NCBI GenBank assembly: GCA_036389105.1
Contig: DASVQK010000009.1
Coordinates: 1-18,738 of the forward strand
Length of the DNA: 18,738 bases
Direction: 5' to 3'
Source: AC-37 sp036389105
Lineage (GTDB): Bacteria > Actinomycetota > Thermoleophilia > Solirubrobacterales > Thermoleophilaceae
The notes beneath the pieces are model-generated. The model worked only from the letters and a program-made list of their open reading frames with translations, made no database searches and was not told where the DNA came from. The stretch's first letter is position 1. Each line of letters opens with the position of its first letter. Below are positions 12,468-18,738 of the stretch, piece by piece. The position numbers were made by a program, and so were the translations under genes.

Positions 12468-13045
12468 GGGCGGCCGTCGTCGTGCTGGCCGCCGCGCTGG
12501 CCGCGAGCGGAGCGGGCGCGGCCGCCGCGGCCTCGTCCGCGCAGCCGCCGAGCAAGCACGTCAGGAAGAAGCACGCGCAGCGCAAGCACCGCAAGGCGGT
12601 CCGCTGCGGGAGCGCTCGGGGCAACTGCGTGAGGGACGCGACGCTGATCCAGAGCGGCACCCCAGTGCGCGGCGTCGGCTCCGGCGCGGGCGCCGGCGCC
12701 ACGGTCACGACGCCCACCGTCGGCCAGGTGCAGCTCGCCACCCCGCCCGCCACGCCGCTCGGCCACCTCCAGGTGAAGGCGCGCGAGTTCAGCATCGTCC
12801 TGTCCCGCCAGAGCGTCGCCGCCGGGCTGGTGGCGGTGGAGCTGGACAACCTCGGCGAGGATCCCCACGACCTGCGGGTCGAGCGCACCGACGGCACCGG
12901 CGCGACGTTCGACTTCGAGCCGGCCAAGCCGTCCACGGTCGCAACCAGGAAGCTCGACCTGGCGGCAGGCCGGTGGCGGCTCTACTGCACGCTGCCCGGG
13001 CACGACGAGGCCGGCATGCACGCGGTCGTGACCGTCACGCCCTGA
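12464..13045 (+). CDS. Secreted cupredoxin (plastocyanin-like, type-1 copper site)
   Basis: A 193-residue protein. Residues 1-25 form a Sec signal peptide (MRAAVVVLAAALAA, then Ala-rich). Residues 28-46 are a His/Lys/Arg-rich stretch (KHVRKKHAQRKHRK), then C48 and C55, possibly a disulfide. A flexible Gly/Pro/Thr segment leads to a cupredoxin domain at about 100-193. The four type-1 copper ligands are all present: His135 (EDPHDLRV), Cys175, His180 and Met185 in C-x4-H-x4-M (CTLPGHDEAGM). It is therefore predicted to bind copper and transfer electrons outside the membrane, or to store or deliver copper. The GTG start at 12464 overlaps the DUF1501 TGA (GTGA), showing translational coupling. A perfect 7-bp hairpin directly follows the stop and closes the operon. 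Its redox partner is unknown. Confidence 0.87.
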   Translation: MRAAVVVLAAALAASGAGAAAAASSAQPPSKHVRKKHAQRKHRKAVRCGSARGNCVRDATLIQSGTPVRGVGSGAGAGATVTTPTVGQVQLATPPATPLGHLQVKAREFSIVLSRQSVAAGLVAVELDNLGEDPHDLRVERTDGTGATFDFEPAKPSTVATRKLDLAAGRWRLYCTLPGHDEAGMHAVVTVTP

Positions 13046-13046
13046 A

Positions 13047-13068
13047 CGGGCGCCGGGCCGCGCGCCCG
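13047..13068 (+). terminator. Hairpin closing the DUF1800–DUF1501–cupredoxin operon
   Basis: CGGGCGC (13047-13053) and GCGCCCG (13062-13068) are perfect 7-bp arms around an 8-base loop, starting two bases after the cupredoxin stop codon. The following bases (AAGAACCAACG) are AT-richer than the surroundings. The rest of the 69-base convergent gap holds nothing else I can name. Confidence 0.5.
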
Positions 13069-13114
13069 AAGAACCAACGAGGTGGAACCGGGGCGCTTGG
13101 GCCCGCTCTGCGGT

Positions 13115-14713
13115 TCACTCCAGCGCCATGCCCGGCGCCACGGCCACCTCGACCAGGCCCGGCTTGCCGGACGCGATCGCGCGGCCCAGGAGATCCCGAA
13201 GCTCGTCGGCGGCCGACGCGGTGCTCGCCTCCAGCCCGTAGCCGGACGCGATCGCCGCCGTCTCCACGGCGGGCAGGTCCAGGCCCGGCGCCCCCTCGAC
13301 CTGCTCCAGCCCGGCGAACCACTTGAGGATGGCGTACTCCTGGTTGCGCAGGACGAGCACGGTGAGCGGCACGTCGTAGACCGCTGCCGTCCACAGCGAC
13401 TGCACCGCGTACTGAACCGAGCCCTCGCCGATCACGCACACCACCGGGCGGTCCGGCTGCGCGAGCTGCACTCCCACGGCCGCGGACAGGCCGAAGCCCA
13501 GGCCGCCGCCGGCGCCGAAGAAGTAGCTGCCCGGGCGCGAGAGCCGCAGGCGGTTGCGGACCGCGAGCGTGCTGGACGGCGACTCGAGCACCACGATGCC
13601 GTCGTCGGGGAACACGTCGGCGAGCACGCTCGCGGCGGCGGACGGGCTCATCGGGTCCGACTCCGGCGGCGGGCCGGGGGCCGCGCGCTCCGGCGGCGGC
13701 TCGCGATCGGACTCCCCCGCCTCGGCCGCCAGCGCCTCCAGCGTCAGCGCCACGTCGGCCACGATCGCGTCGCCCATCGGCGCGCGGACCGCCTCGTCGG
13801 GGTCGTTGGTGATGGCAACGAGCCGCGCGCCCTCGGGCAGCAGGGGGCCGGGGATGTTCGGGTAGTACGCGAACACCGACGCCCCGGCCACCAGGACCAG
13901 GTCGTGCCCCCTCAGCGTCTCCGACAGCGGGCCGATGGCCGGCGGCAGGATGCCCTGGAAGGCCGCGTGGTCCTCGGGGAACCCGATCCGGCCGCCGCCC
14001 GGCGCCGGGCTGGCCCAGACCGGCAGGCGCTGGCGCTCGGCCAGGTCGATCGCCGCCCGCCACGCGCCCCAGGCGTCCAGGTCGGGACCGGCCACCAGCA
14101 CGGGGCTCGCGGCGCCCGAGAGCGCCGCCGCCAGGTCGCGCACCGCGGCCGGGTCCGCCACGGCCCGGCCGGTCACCGACCGTGAGATGGCGTGTCCGAC
14201 GTAGTCCCCGTCCACCTCGGCCGCCCAGTCGTCCATCGGGATCGAGACGAACGCGGGCCCGCGCGGGGCGAGGCCGGCCATGTGGATGGCGCGGCCGAGC
14301 GCCAGGGGCACGTCCTCGGCGCGCGGCGGCTCGTAGCTCCACTTGACCAGCGGGTGCGGCATCCGCGCCGCATCCCGGTTGGTCAGGTTGGCCTGGAGCG
14401 TCATCAGCTCGCGCGCCTGCTGGCCGGCGGTGATCACAAGCGGCGCCTTGTTGGCCTGCGCGTTGAAGATCGCGCCCATCGCGTTGCCGACCCCGGGCGC
14501 GGTGTGCAGGTTCACCAGCGTCGGCCGGCCGCTGGCCTGAGCGAAGCCGTCCGCCATCCCCACCACCGACGCCTCCTGAAGGCCGAGCACGTACCTGAAG
14601 TCGTCGGGGAAGCCGGCCAGCATCGGCAGCTCGGTGGAGCCCGGGTTGCCGAACACCGTGGTCATGCCGTGCTCGCGGAACAGGTCGTAGGTGGCGCTGC
14701 GCACGGTGGGCAT
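13115..14713 (-). CDS. mdlC: Benzoylformate decarboxylase-like ThDP-dependent enzyme
   Basis: A 532-residue enzyme with the three-domain ThDP decarboxylase layout. It follows Pseudomonas putida benzoylformate decarboxylase closely from the first residues: FGNPGSTELP with Ser26, Glu47 in LQEASVVG, His70 in NLHTAPG, LVKWSYEPP (122-130), RAIHMA (141-146), APMGDAIVAD (311-320). The reaction would be decarboxylation of an aryl- or other 2-oxo acid to an aldehyde. Two key places differ. The second catalytic His (281 in Pseudomonas) aligns with Tyr284 in SVFAYYPNIPG. The cofactor/metal motif normally GDGS...NN is GEGS (429-432)...RN457. The subfamily may therefore have a different substrate or rate. 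No other mandelate-pathway genes are nearby. The ATG at 14713 lacks a Shine-Dalgarno but follows a TANNNT box. It lies 13 bases after the yceH-like stop on the same strand. Confidence 0.85.
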   Translation of the reverse strand: MPTVRSATYDLFREHGMTTVFGNPGSTELPMLAGFPDDFRYVLGLQEASVVGMADGFAQASGRPTLVNLHTAPGVGNAMGAIFNAQANKAPLVITAGQQARELMTLQANLTNRDAARMPHPLVKWSYEPPRAEDVPLALGRAIHMAGLAPRGPAFVSIPMDDWAAEVDGDYVGHAISRSVTGRAVADPAAVRDLAAALSGAASPVLVAGPDLDAWGAWRAAIDLAERQRLPVWASPAPGGGRIGFPEDHAAFQGILPPAIGPLSETLRGHDLVLVAGASVFAYYPNIPGPLLPEGARLVAITNDPDEAVRAPMGDAIVADVALTLEALAAEAGESDREPPPERAAPGPPPESDPMSPSAAASVLADVFPDDGIVVLESPSSTLAVRNRLRLSRPGSYFFGAGGGLGFGLSAAVGVQLAQPDRPVVCVIGEGSVQYAVQSLWTAAVYDVPLTVLVLRNQEYAILKWFAGLEQVEGAPGLDLPAVETAAIASGYGLEASTASAADELRDLLGRAIASGKPGLVEVAVAPGMALE

Positions 14714-14723
14714 GGCGGCGCGG

Positions 14724-14729
14724 ACTCTA
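14724..14729 (-). promoter_or_regulatory. Candidate -10 box for a near-leaderless decarboxylase transcript
   Basis: Read on the minus strand the hexamer is TAGAGT, fitting TANNNT; it ends 10 bases before the decarboxylase ATG and includes the TAG stop codon of the upstream yceH-like gene. If used, the transcript would start about 4 bases before the ATG, independent of the upstream gene. No Shine-Dalgarno competes with this reading. Confidence 0.35.
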
Positions 14730-15392
14730 CGCGCCGAGCTCGCGGCGCAGCCCGTCGACGGTCCCGCGAAGCGACTCCAGCTCCCGCTCGAGCCGCTCGA
14801 CGCGCGCCTCCAGGCCGGCGGGCGCGGGTGCGAGCGCGGCCGAAGCCGGCGCCGCCGGCGCGTGCTCGGCCTCCGGCCGAACGCCCAGCAGCTGCTCGTA
14901 GCGCTCCTCCTTCTGCCCCGGGCGGCGCTCCAGCCGGGCCGCCAGCCCGCGCTCGACGAGCCGGTCGAGCGTCGTCTCCGCCGCCGCCAGGTCGGCGAAC
15001 GCGTGAAGCCGCTCGGCCCGGCCCTTCAGCTCACCGGGCGTCTGCGCGCCGCGCAGCATCAGCACGCACAGGAGCGACAGCTCCGCGGCGTCCAGCCCCA
15101 GCGCCTCGTCCAGCAGGTGGCGGAACTTGGGGGCGCGGCTGCCGGCGCCGCTGGCCATCCGCGTCCAGCGCCGGCCCGACAGCCGCTGGAGGGCGGCGCG
15201 GACCGTCGCCTCGTCGTAGTCCACCACCGGATCGCGGTTCGTGGACTGGTTGCACGCCAGCCGCAGCGAGTTCAGCGTGAGCGGATAGGCGTCGGGCGTG
15301 GCGCGCTGCTTCTCGATCAGGCAGCCCAGGACGCGGATCTCAGCGGGCTCCGCCGCGACCGGTCCCACCCCTGCCGACACGCCCGCGAGCAT
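14727..15392 (-). CDS. YceH family protein (DUF480), winged-helix
   Basis: A 221-residue protein of the DUF480/YceH family. Strong signatures: EIRVLGCLIEKQRATPDAYPLTLNSLRLACNQ (residues about 18-49, by comparison with E. coli YceH IGCLLEKQ...CNQKTNREPV), TNRDPVVDYDE, LSLLCVLMLRGAQTPGELKGRAERLH, and LARRPGQKEERY-type text late in the domain. The family folds as tandem winged helices; its cellular function is poorly known. After about residue 175 an Ala/Pro-rich linker leads to a short coiled coil (LEARVERLERELESLRGTVDGL), a plausible oligomerisation tail. The ATG at 15392 is the best start, because the frame remains open to 15620 but that extension is low-complexity Arg-rich shadow. Alternative GTG starts at codons 5 and 9 cannot be excluded. 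It is divergent from the desaturase gene. Confidence 0.87.
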   Translation of the reverse strand: MLAGVSAGVGPVAAEPAEIRVLGCLIEKQRATPDAYPLTLNSLRLACNQSTNRDPVVDYDEATVRAALQRLSGRRWTRMASGAGSRAPKFRHLLDEALGLDAAELSLLCVLMLRGAQTPGELKGRAERLHAFADLAAAETTLDRLVERGLAARLERRPGQKEERYEQLLGVRPEAEHAPAAPASAALAPAPAGLEARVERLERELESLRGTVDGLRRELGA

Positions 15393-15549
15393 ACGGGGCC
15401 GCGTACCGGGCCGCGCGCGGCTACAGTTGAGAGGGCAAGCCGGACCCGAGCCGCGTCCCCGCGGAGCAGGCCCGGAGCCACCAGACATCTTCGGTGCGTA
15501 GCGGACGCGGTCTTCCGCGAGACGCGACGCAAGGGAGGAGCCGAGCTCC

Positions 15550-16539
15550 ATGCAGTACCGCGAACTGCTCGCACCGTACGCTCGACCGCGCCTGGGCCGG
15601 AGCCTGGTCGACATCGCCACCGCCGTGGCGCCCTACCTGGGCCTGTCGGCTGCCATGTACCTGGCGCTCGACGTCTCGTACCTCCTGACGCTGGCCATCG
15701 CCGTGCCCGCCGCCGGCTTCCTGCTGCGCACCTACATCCTCTTCCACGACTGCTCGCACGGGTCGTTCCTGCGCTCCAAGCGGGCCAACGCCTGGCTGGG
15801 CGTGGCTCTTGGGCTGCTCGTGTACTCGCCGTTCCAGAGCTGGCGGCACAGTCACGCGGTGCACCACGCCACCGCGGGCGACCTCGACCGCCGCGGCGTG
15901 GGCGACGTCCCGACCCTGACCGTCGCGGAGTACCGCGCCATGCCCCGGCTCAAGCGCCTCGGGTACCGGCTGTTCCGCAACCCGCTCGTGATGTTCGGGA
16001 TCGGTCCCATCTACGCGATGATCGTGCAGCCGCGGCTGGTGTCGCGCTCGGCACGCGCGCGAATCAAGCGCAGCGTGATGGGCACGAATGCCGCCCTGGC
16101 GGTGCTGGTGGGCCTGGTCTGCTGGGCGATCGGCTGGCGCGAGTACCTGCTGGTGCAGGGGCCGACCGCTCTGCTGGCGGGCTCCGCGGGCGTCTGGCTG
16201 TTCTACGTCCAGCACCAGTTCGAGGACACCTACTGGCAGAGCGCCGAGAAGTGGAGCTACGACGACGCCGCGCTCCAGGGCAGCTCGTACCTCAAGCTGC
16301 CGAAGGTGCTCCAGTTCTTCACCGGGAACATCGGCCTCCACCACGTGCACCACCTCAGCGCGCGCATCCCGAACTACAACCTCCAGCGCGCGCACGACGA
16401 CAACCCCGTGTTCCACGGCGTGCCCACGCTGACGCTGTGGGACGGGCTGCGGGCCGTGCGCCTCAAGCTGTGGTGCGAGGAGCGCCGGCGTCTCGTGACG
16501 TGGGCGCAGGCACGCGGGGCCCTCCCCGCCGCCGCCTGA
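15550..16539 (+). CDS. Membrane fatty acid desaturase (delta-12/omega-6 type, DesA-like)
   Basis: A 329-residue integral membrane di-iron desaturase. All three histidine boxes are present: H66-DCS-H70 (HxxxH), H102-AV-H105-H106 (HxxHH), and H264-HV-H267-H268 (HxxHH). Hydrophobic spans lie at about 26-62, 82-95, 145-160 and 180-220, giving the usual four-helix arrangement with the boxes on the cytosolic face. It would introduce a cis double bond into a membrane-lipid acyl chain, using O2 and an electron donor. The box spacing and text (FHDCSHGSF, NIGLHHVHHLSARIPNY) fit the omega-6/delta-12 group better than the acyl-CoA delta-9 group; the exact position of desaturation is not deducible. A strong ribosome binding site, AGGGAGGAG, lies 9 bases before the ATG. 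A TACAGT box at 15422-15427 is a possible promoter about 120 bases upstream. The ABC ATPase gene follows after 25 bases. Confidence 0.93.
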   Translation: MQYRELLAPYARPRLGRSLVDIATAVAPYLGLSAAMYLALDVSYLLTLAIAVPAAGFLLRTYILFHDCSHGSFLRSKRANAWLGVALGLLVYSPFQSWRHSHAVHHATAGDLDRRGVGDVPTLTVAEYRAMPRLKRLGYRLFRNPLVMFGIGPIYAMIVQPRLVSRSARARIKRSVMGTNAALAVLVGLVCWAIGWREYLLVQGPTALLAGSAGVWLFYVQHQFEDTYWQSAEKWSYDDAALQGSSYLKLPKVLQFFTGNIGLHHVHHLSARIPNYNLQRAHDDNPVFHGVPTLTLWDGLRAVRLKLWCEERRRLVTWAQARGALPAAA

Positions 16540-16564
16540 CCTGGCTCTGCTATCTCCTGCGGCC

Positions 16565-17548
16565 GTGAACTCCACGGCCACGATCGCGATCGACGCCCGT
16601 GGGCTGCGGCGGACCTTCAAGGGCGGCATCGAGGCCGTGCGGGGCATCGACCTGAGCGTGGCCGAGGGCGAGGTCTTCGGCTTCCTGGGCCCCAACGGGG
16701 CCGGCAAGACCACCACGGTGCGGATGCTCTGCACGCTGCTGCCGCCGACGGACGGCGAGATGCGCGTGGCGGGGATCGACGTGCGCGCCGACGGCGCCGC
16801 CGTCCGGCGCCGGATCGGCGTCGCGCTCCAGGAGATCGGCCTGGACCCGGTGCAGACCGGCCGCGAGCTGCTCGAGCTCCAGTGCGGGCTCTACGGGATC
16901 CGCGGGGCCGACGCGGCCAGGCGGGCGCAGGAGCTGCTCGACCTGCTCGGCCTGGCCGACGCCGCCGACCGCCGCACCAAGACCTACTCCGGCGGGATGA
17001 AGCGGCGTCTGGACCTGGCCAGCGCGCTGGTGCACTCCCCGGACGTGCTCTTCCTCGACGAGCCCACCACCGGGCTCGACCCCGCGTCGCGCGTCACGGT
17101 CTGGGATGAGGTGCGGCGCATCAAGGCCTCCGGCACCACGGTCTTCCTCACCACGCAGTACCTGGAGGAGGCCGACCAGCTGTGCGACCGCCTGGCCATC
17201 ATCGACGCCGGGCGGATCGTGGCCGAGGGCACGCCCGAGCGGCTGAAGGCGGCGATGGGCCACGACGTGGTTTCGGTCGGGCTCGACGGCAGCGACGCGC
17301 ACAGCACCGAGGCGGCGATCGGCGACCTTCCCGGCCTCGAGCGCGTGATCGCGGAGACCGGCGCGCTCGTGCTGTACGTGGAGAACGGCGCCGGCGCGAT
17401 ACCCGAGATCGTGCGCCGGCTCGACCGCGGCCGGGTTCAGGTGGGCGCCATCTCGGTGTCGCGGCCCACGCTGGACGACGTGTTCCTGAAGGCCACCGGG
17501 CGGCGCCTGGAGGGCGACGACGAGCCCGCCGAGGCGGAGGCGGCATGA
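16565..17548 (+). CDS. ABC transporter ATP-binding protein, DrrA family
   Basis: A 327-residue ATPase starting at GTG. Walker A is GPNGAGKTT (42-50), Q-loop Gln89, signature YSGGMKRRL (141-149), Walker B VLFLDEP (161-167) and D-loop GLDP. The switch position, usually His, is Gln198 (LTTQYLEEAD), which is the rule in the DrrA (daunorubicin-resistance) subgroup and not a defect. Residues about 235-327 form the extra C-terminal domain of the subgroup, ending VSRPTLDDVFLKATGRRLEG. It powers export by the permease encoded next; ATG of the permease overlaps its TGA (ATGA at 17545-17548). The substrate is unknown: DrrA-type pairs export drugs, lipids or glycolipids. No Shine-Dalgarno precedes the GTG, but the upstream desaturase ends 25 bases before, so coupling or a leaderless start (TATCTC at 16551) are both possible. 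Confidence 0.93.
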   Translation: MNSTATIAIDARGLRRTFKGGIEAVRGIDLSVAEGEVFGFLGPNGAGKTTTVRMLCTLLPPTDGEMRVAGIDVRADGAAVRRRIGVALQEIGLDPVQTGRELLELQCGLYGIRGADAARRAQELLDLLGLADAADRRTKTYSGGMKRRLDLASALVHSPDVLFLDEPTTGLDPASRVTVWDEVRRIKASGTTVFLTTQYLEEADQLCDRLAIIDAGRIVAEGTPERLKAAMGHDVVSVGLDGSDAHSTEAAIGDLPGLERVIAETGALVLYVENGAGAIPEIVRRLDRGRVQVGAISVSRPTLDDVFLKATGRRLEGDDEPAEAEAA

Positions 17549-18300
17549 CCGAGGTCGCACTGCTCGGCCGGCGCGCCGTGCGCGAGGTGGTCCGGATGCC
17601 CGAGGCCACCATCCCCACGCTGTTCATCCCGCTGTTCTTCCTGGCCGTGAACATCGGGCAGGTCTCCAAGACGTTCCCCGACACCACCCCGTTCCTCGAG
17701 GGACAGGGCTACGCCGCCTTCCAGATCCCGGTGTCGCTGATGTTCGCGGTCTGCACCGCGGCCTCGGGCCTCGCGCTGGTCACCGAGATCGACCTGGGCT
17801 ACTTCGACAAGCTGCTCGTGGCGCCCATCCGGCGCTCGTCGATCATCTTCGGCCGCCTGGCGGCCGACCTGGTGCGCGGGCTGGGCGTGGCGTTCCTCGT
17901 GCTGCTGGTGGGGCTGGCGTTCGGGGTCGAGATCAAGAGCGGCGTCCTGGGAGCCGGCGCGCTGGTGGTCATGTCGGCCCTGTGGGGAGTCGCGTACGCC
18001 GGGATCGGCATCCTCGTGGCCCTGCACACGCGCAACGTGCAGGCCACCAACGCCAGCTTCCTGGTCTTCTTCCCCCTGCTGTTCCTGACGCCCAACTTCG
18101 TCCCGTTCGACCGGCTCACGGGGCTGATGGAGGCGCTGGCCCGGGCCAACCCCGTGAGCTACGTCATCGAGGGCCTCAGGTCGCTCGTGCTGAACGGCTG
18201 GGTGTGGGACAAGCTGGCGATCTGCATGGGCGTGATCGTCGTCACCGGGCTGGTGCTCACGTGGCTGTCGGTGCGCGCGATCGAGAACTACGACCGCTGA
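17545..18300 (+). CDS. ABC-2 type transporter permease, DrrB family
   Basis: A 251-residue ABC-2 membrane protein with about six hydrophobic spans: about 24-38 (TIPTLFIPLFFLAVN), 55-77, 105-130, 132-155, 170-185 and 228-243. Family text includes EIDLGYFDKLLVAPIRRSSIIFGR (the coupling-helix region) and NPVSYVIEGLRSL near the end, as in DrrB-type permeases. It pairs with the preceding ATPase, to which it is translationally coupled by an ATGA overlap. It would act as a homodimer in the cytoplasmic membrane with two ATPase subunits. The start is the ATG at 17545; the frame is open further upstream but overlaps the ATPase coding sequence. The MCE lipoprotein gene follows after 40 bases on the same strand, so one transcript is plausible. 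Confidence 0.92.
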   Translation: MTEVALLGRRAVREVVRMPEATIPTLFIPLFFLAVNIGQVSKTFPDTTPFLEGQGYAAFQIPVSLMFAVCTAASGLALVTEIDLGYFDKLLVAPIRRSSIIFGRLAADLVRGLGVAFLVLLVGLAFGVEIKSGVLGAGALVVMSALWGVAYAGIGILVALHTRNVQATNASFLVFFPLLFLTPNFVPFDRLTGLMEALARANPVSYVIEGLRSLVLNGWVWDKLAICMGVIVVTGLVLTWLSVRAIENYDR

Positions 18301-18340
18301 CGCGAGGGCGCCGTTCCCGGGGCTGGGGGACACTTGCCCG

Positions 18341-18738
18341 ATGCAGCGCGCCTTCCCTCTTCTCCTCGCGTGCCTGGCCCTGGCGGCGGCCGGGTGCGGC
18401 GACAACGGTCACCACTACGACCCGGGGGCTCGGCTGGGCTACCAGGTCGAGGCCCGGTACGCATCCGCGCCGGCCGGCCTCAGGACCGGCAGCCCGGTCA
18501 GGATCGCCGGCGTGGACGTGGGTCGCGTCACCGCCGTGCGGCGCGGCGGCGGCGGGCCGGCACTCGTGGAGCTGACGATCGACTTCGCGGGTCAGCCCGT
18601 CTACACGAACGCCGACGCCACGCTGCGACCGCGAATCTTCCAGGCGGGCGCGTACTTCGTGGACCTGCGACCGGGAACGCCCCGGTCCGGACTCGTCCCG
18701 GACGGCGGCCGCATCCGCGGGCGGGTCCCAGTCACCTC
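18341..18738 (+). CDS. MCE/MlaD-domain lipoprotein, N-terminal part (partial)
   Basis: The gene starts at the ATG at 18341 and runs off the right edge (132 complete codons seen). Residues 1-19 form a lipoprotein signal (MQRAFPLLLACLALAAAGC) with the lipidated Cys at 19. Residues from about 33 show an MCE/MlaD domain: YQVEARYASAPAGLRTGSPV, then RIAGVDVGRVTAV, and LRPRIFQAGAYFVDLRPG. MCE proteins form hexameric rings or tunnels that carry lipids across the envelope. A lipid-anchored MCE is typical of LprN-type members in actinobacterial mce operons. No YrbE permease lies upstream; more mce genes may follow outside the window. Upstream, GACACT ends six bases before the ATG and is a poor TANNNT match; no Shine-Dalgarno is seen. 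The total length is unknown. Confidence 0.88.
   Translation, partial: MQRAFPLLLACLALAAAGCGDNGHHYDPGARLGYQVEARYASAPAGLRTGSPVRIAGVDVGRVTAVRRGGGGPALVELTIDFAGQPVYTNADATLRPRIFQAGAYFVDLRPGTPRSGLVPDGGRIRGRVPVT

Noticed and set aside
15393..15620. Longer YceH-like protein starting at 15620.
   Set aside because: The added 76 residues are Arg/Ser-rich and antisense to the desaturase start and its strong ribosome binding site.
1..18738. tRNA/rRNA genes, CRISPR arrays, insertion sequences, attachment sites, prophage.
   Set aside because: Read on both strands; no tRNA-like gap, no regularly spaced repeats, no transposase or integrase, and no long direct or terminal inverted repeats were seen. Intergenic gaps are all under about 170 bases.

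Overview
The window is about 18.7 kb of very GC-rich DNA, densely packed with genes on both strands and with almost no non-coding space. The longest gap without a gene is about 165 bases, so no stretch over 300 bases lacks a gene. The base composition, frequent GTG/TTG starts, start codons without Shine-Dalgarno sequences, and the style of several proteins (a DEDDh exonuclease–UvrC-like fusion, a SigB/SigF-type sigma factor, a DrrA-type ABC ATPase, an MCE lipoprotein) point to an actinobacterium. My best guess is the Thermoleophilia/Solirubrobacterales; this is inference and not a database result. I see no phage, IS element, CRISPR array, tRNA or rRNA. It reads as ordinary chromosome.

Layout, left to right. 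(1) 1-1286, minus: the 5' part of tadA (tRNA adenosine deaminase), preceded by an HpnA-like sugar epimerase. (2) 1382-2728, plus: a secreted subtilisin-like protease, divergent from the epimerase. (3) 2754-4288, a small stress/regulation cluster: UspA (minus), an orphan NarL-type response regulator (plus), a 30-residue membrane micro-protein (plus) and a CsbD-like protein (minus) with a perfect inverted repeat just upstream of its ribosome binding site. (4) 4365-6891: an alpha/beta-hydrolase with an Asp nucleophile, convergent with the exonuclease/GIY-YIG fusion. (5) 7038-8031: a small membrane protein with a Gly/Tyr-rich tail, convergent with a SigB/F/G-family sigma factor; a 10-bp perfect hairpin sits on the sigma stop codon. 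(6) 8198-9466: serine hydroxymethyltransferase. (7) 9530-13045: a tight three-gene operon of DUF1800, DUF1501 (Tat signal) and a secreted cupredoxin with a complete type-1 copper ligand set. (8) 13115-15392, minus: YceH/DUF480 followed by a benzoylformate-decarboxylase-like ThDP enzyme with altered active-site motifs. (9) 15550-16539, plus: a membrane fatty-acid desaturase. (10) 16565-18738, plus: a DrrA/DrrB-type ABC exporter pair, then the 5' part of an MCE/MlaD lipoprotein that runs off the window.

How the genes fit together. The UspA, response regulator, CsbD and SigB-type genes suggest a general-stress theme. The desaturase, DrrAB-like exporter, MCE lipoprotein and HpnA-like epimerase suggest an envelope-lipid theme. 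The most promising under-described unit is the DUF1800–DUF1501–cupredoxin operon. Only DUF1501 and the cupredoxin carry export signals. DUF1800 and the cupredoxin share an odd His/Lys/Arg-rich stretch, so I propose an exported copper-linked complex of unknown chemistry. Several genes (hydrolase, glyA, decarboxylase, possibly the protease) have a TANNNT box 6-17 bases before the start codon and no Shine-Dalgarno, consistent with leaderless or near-leaderless transcription.
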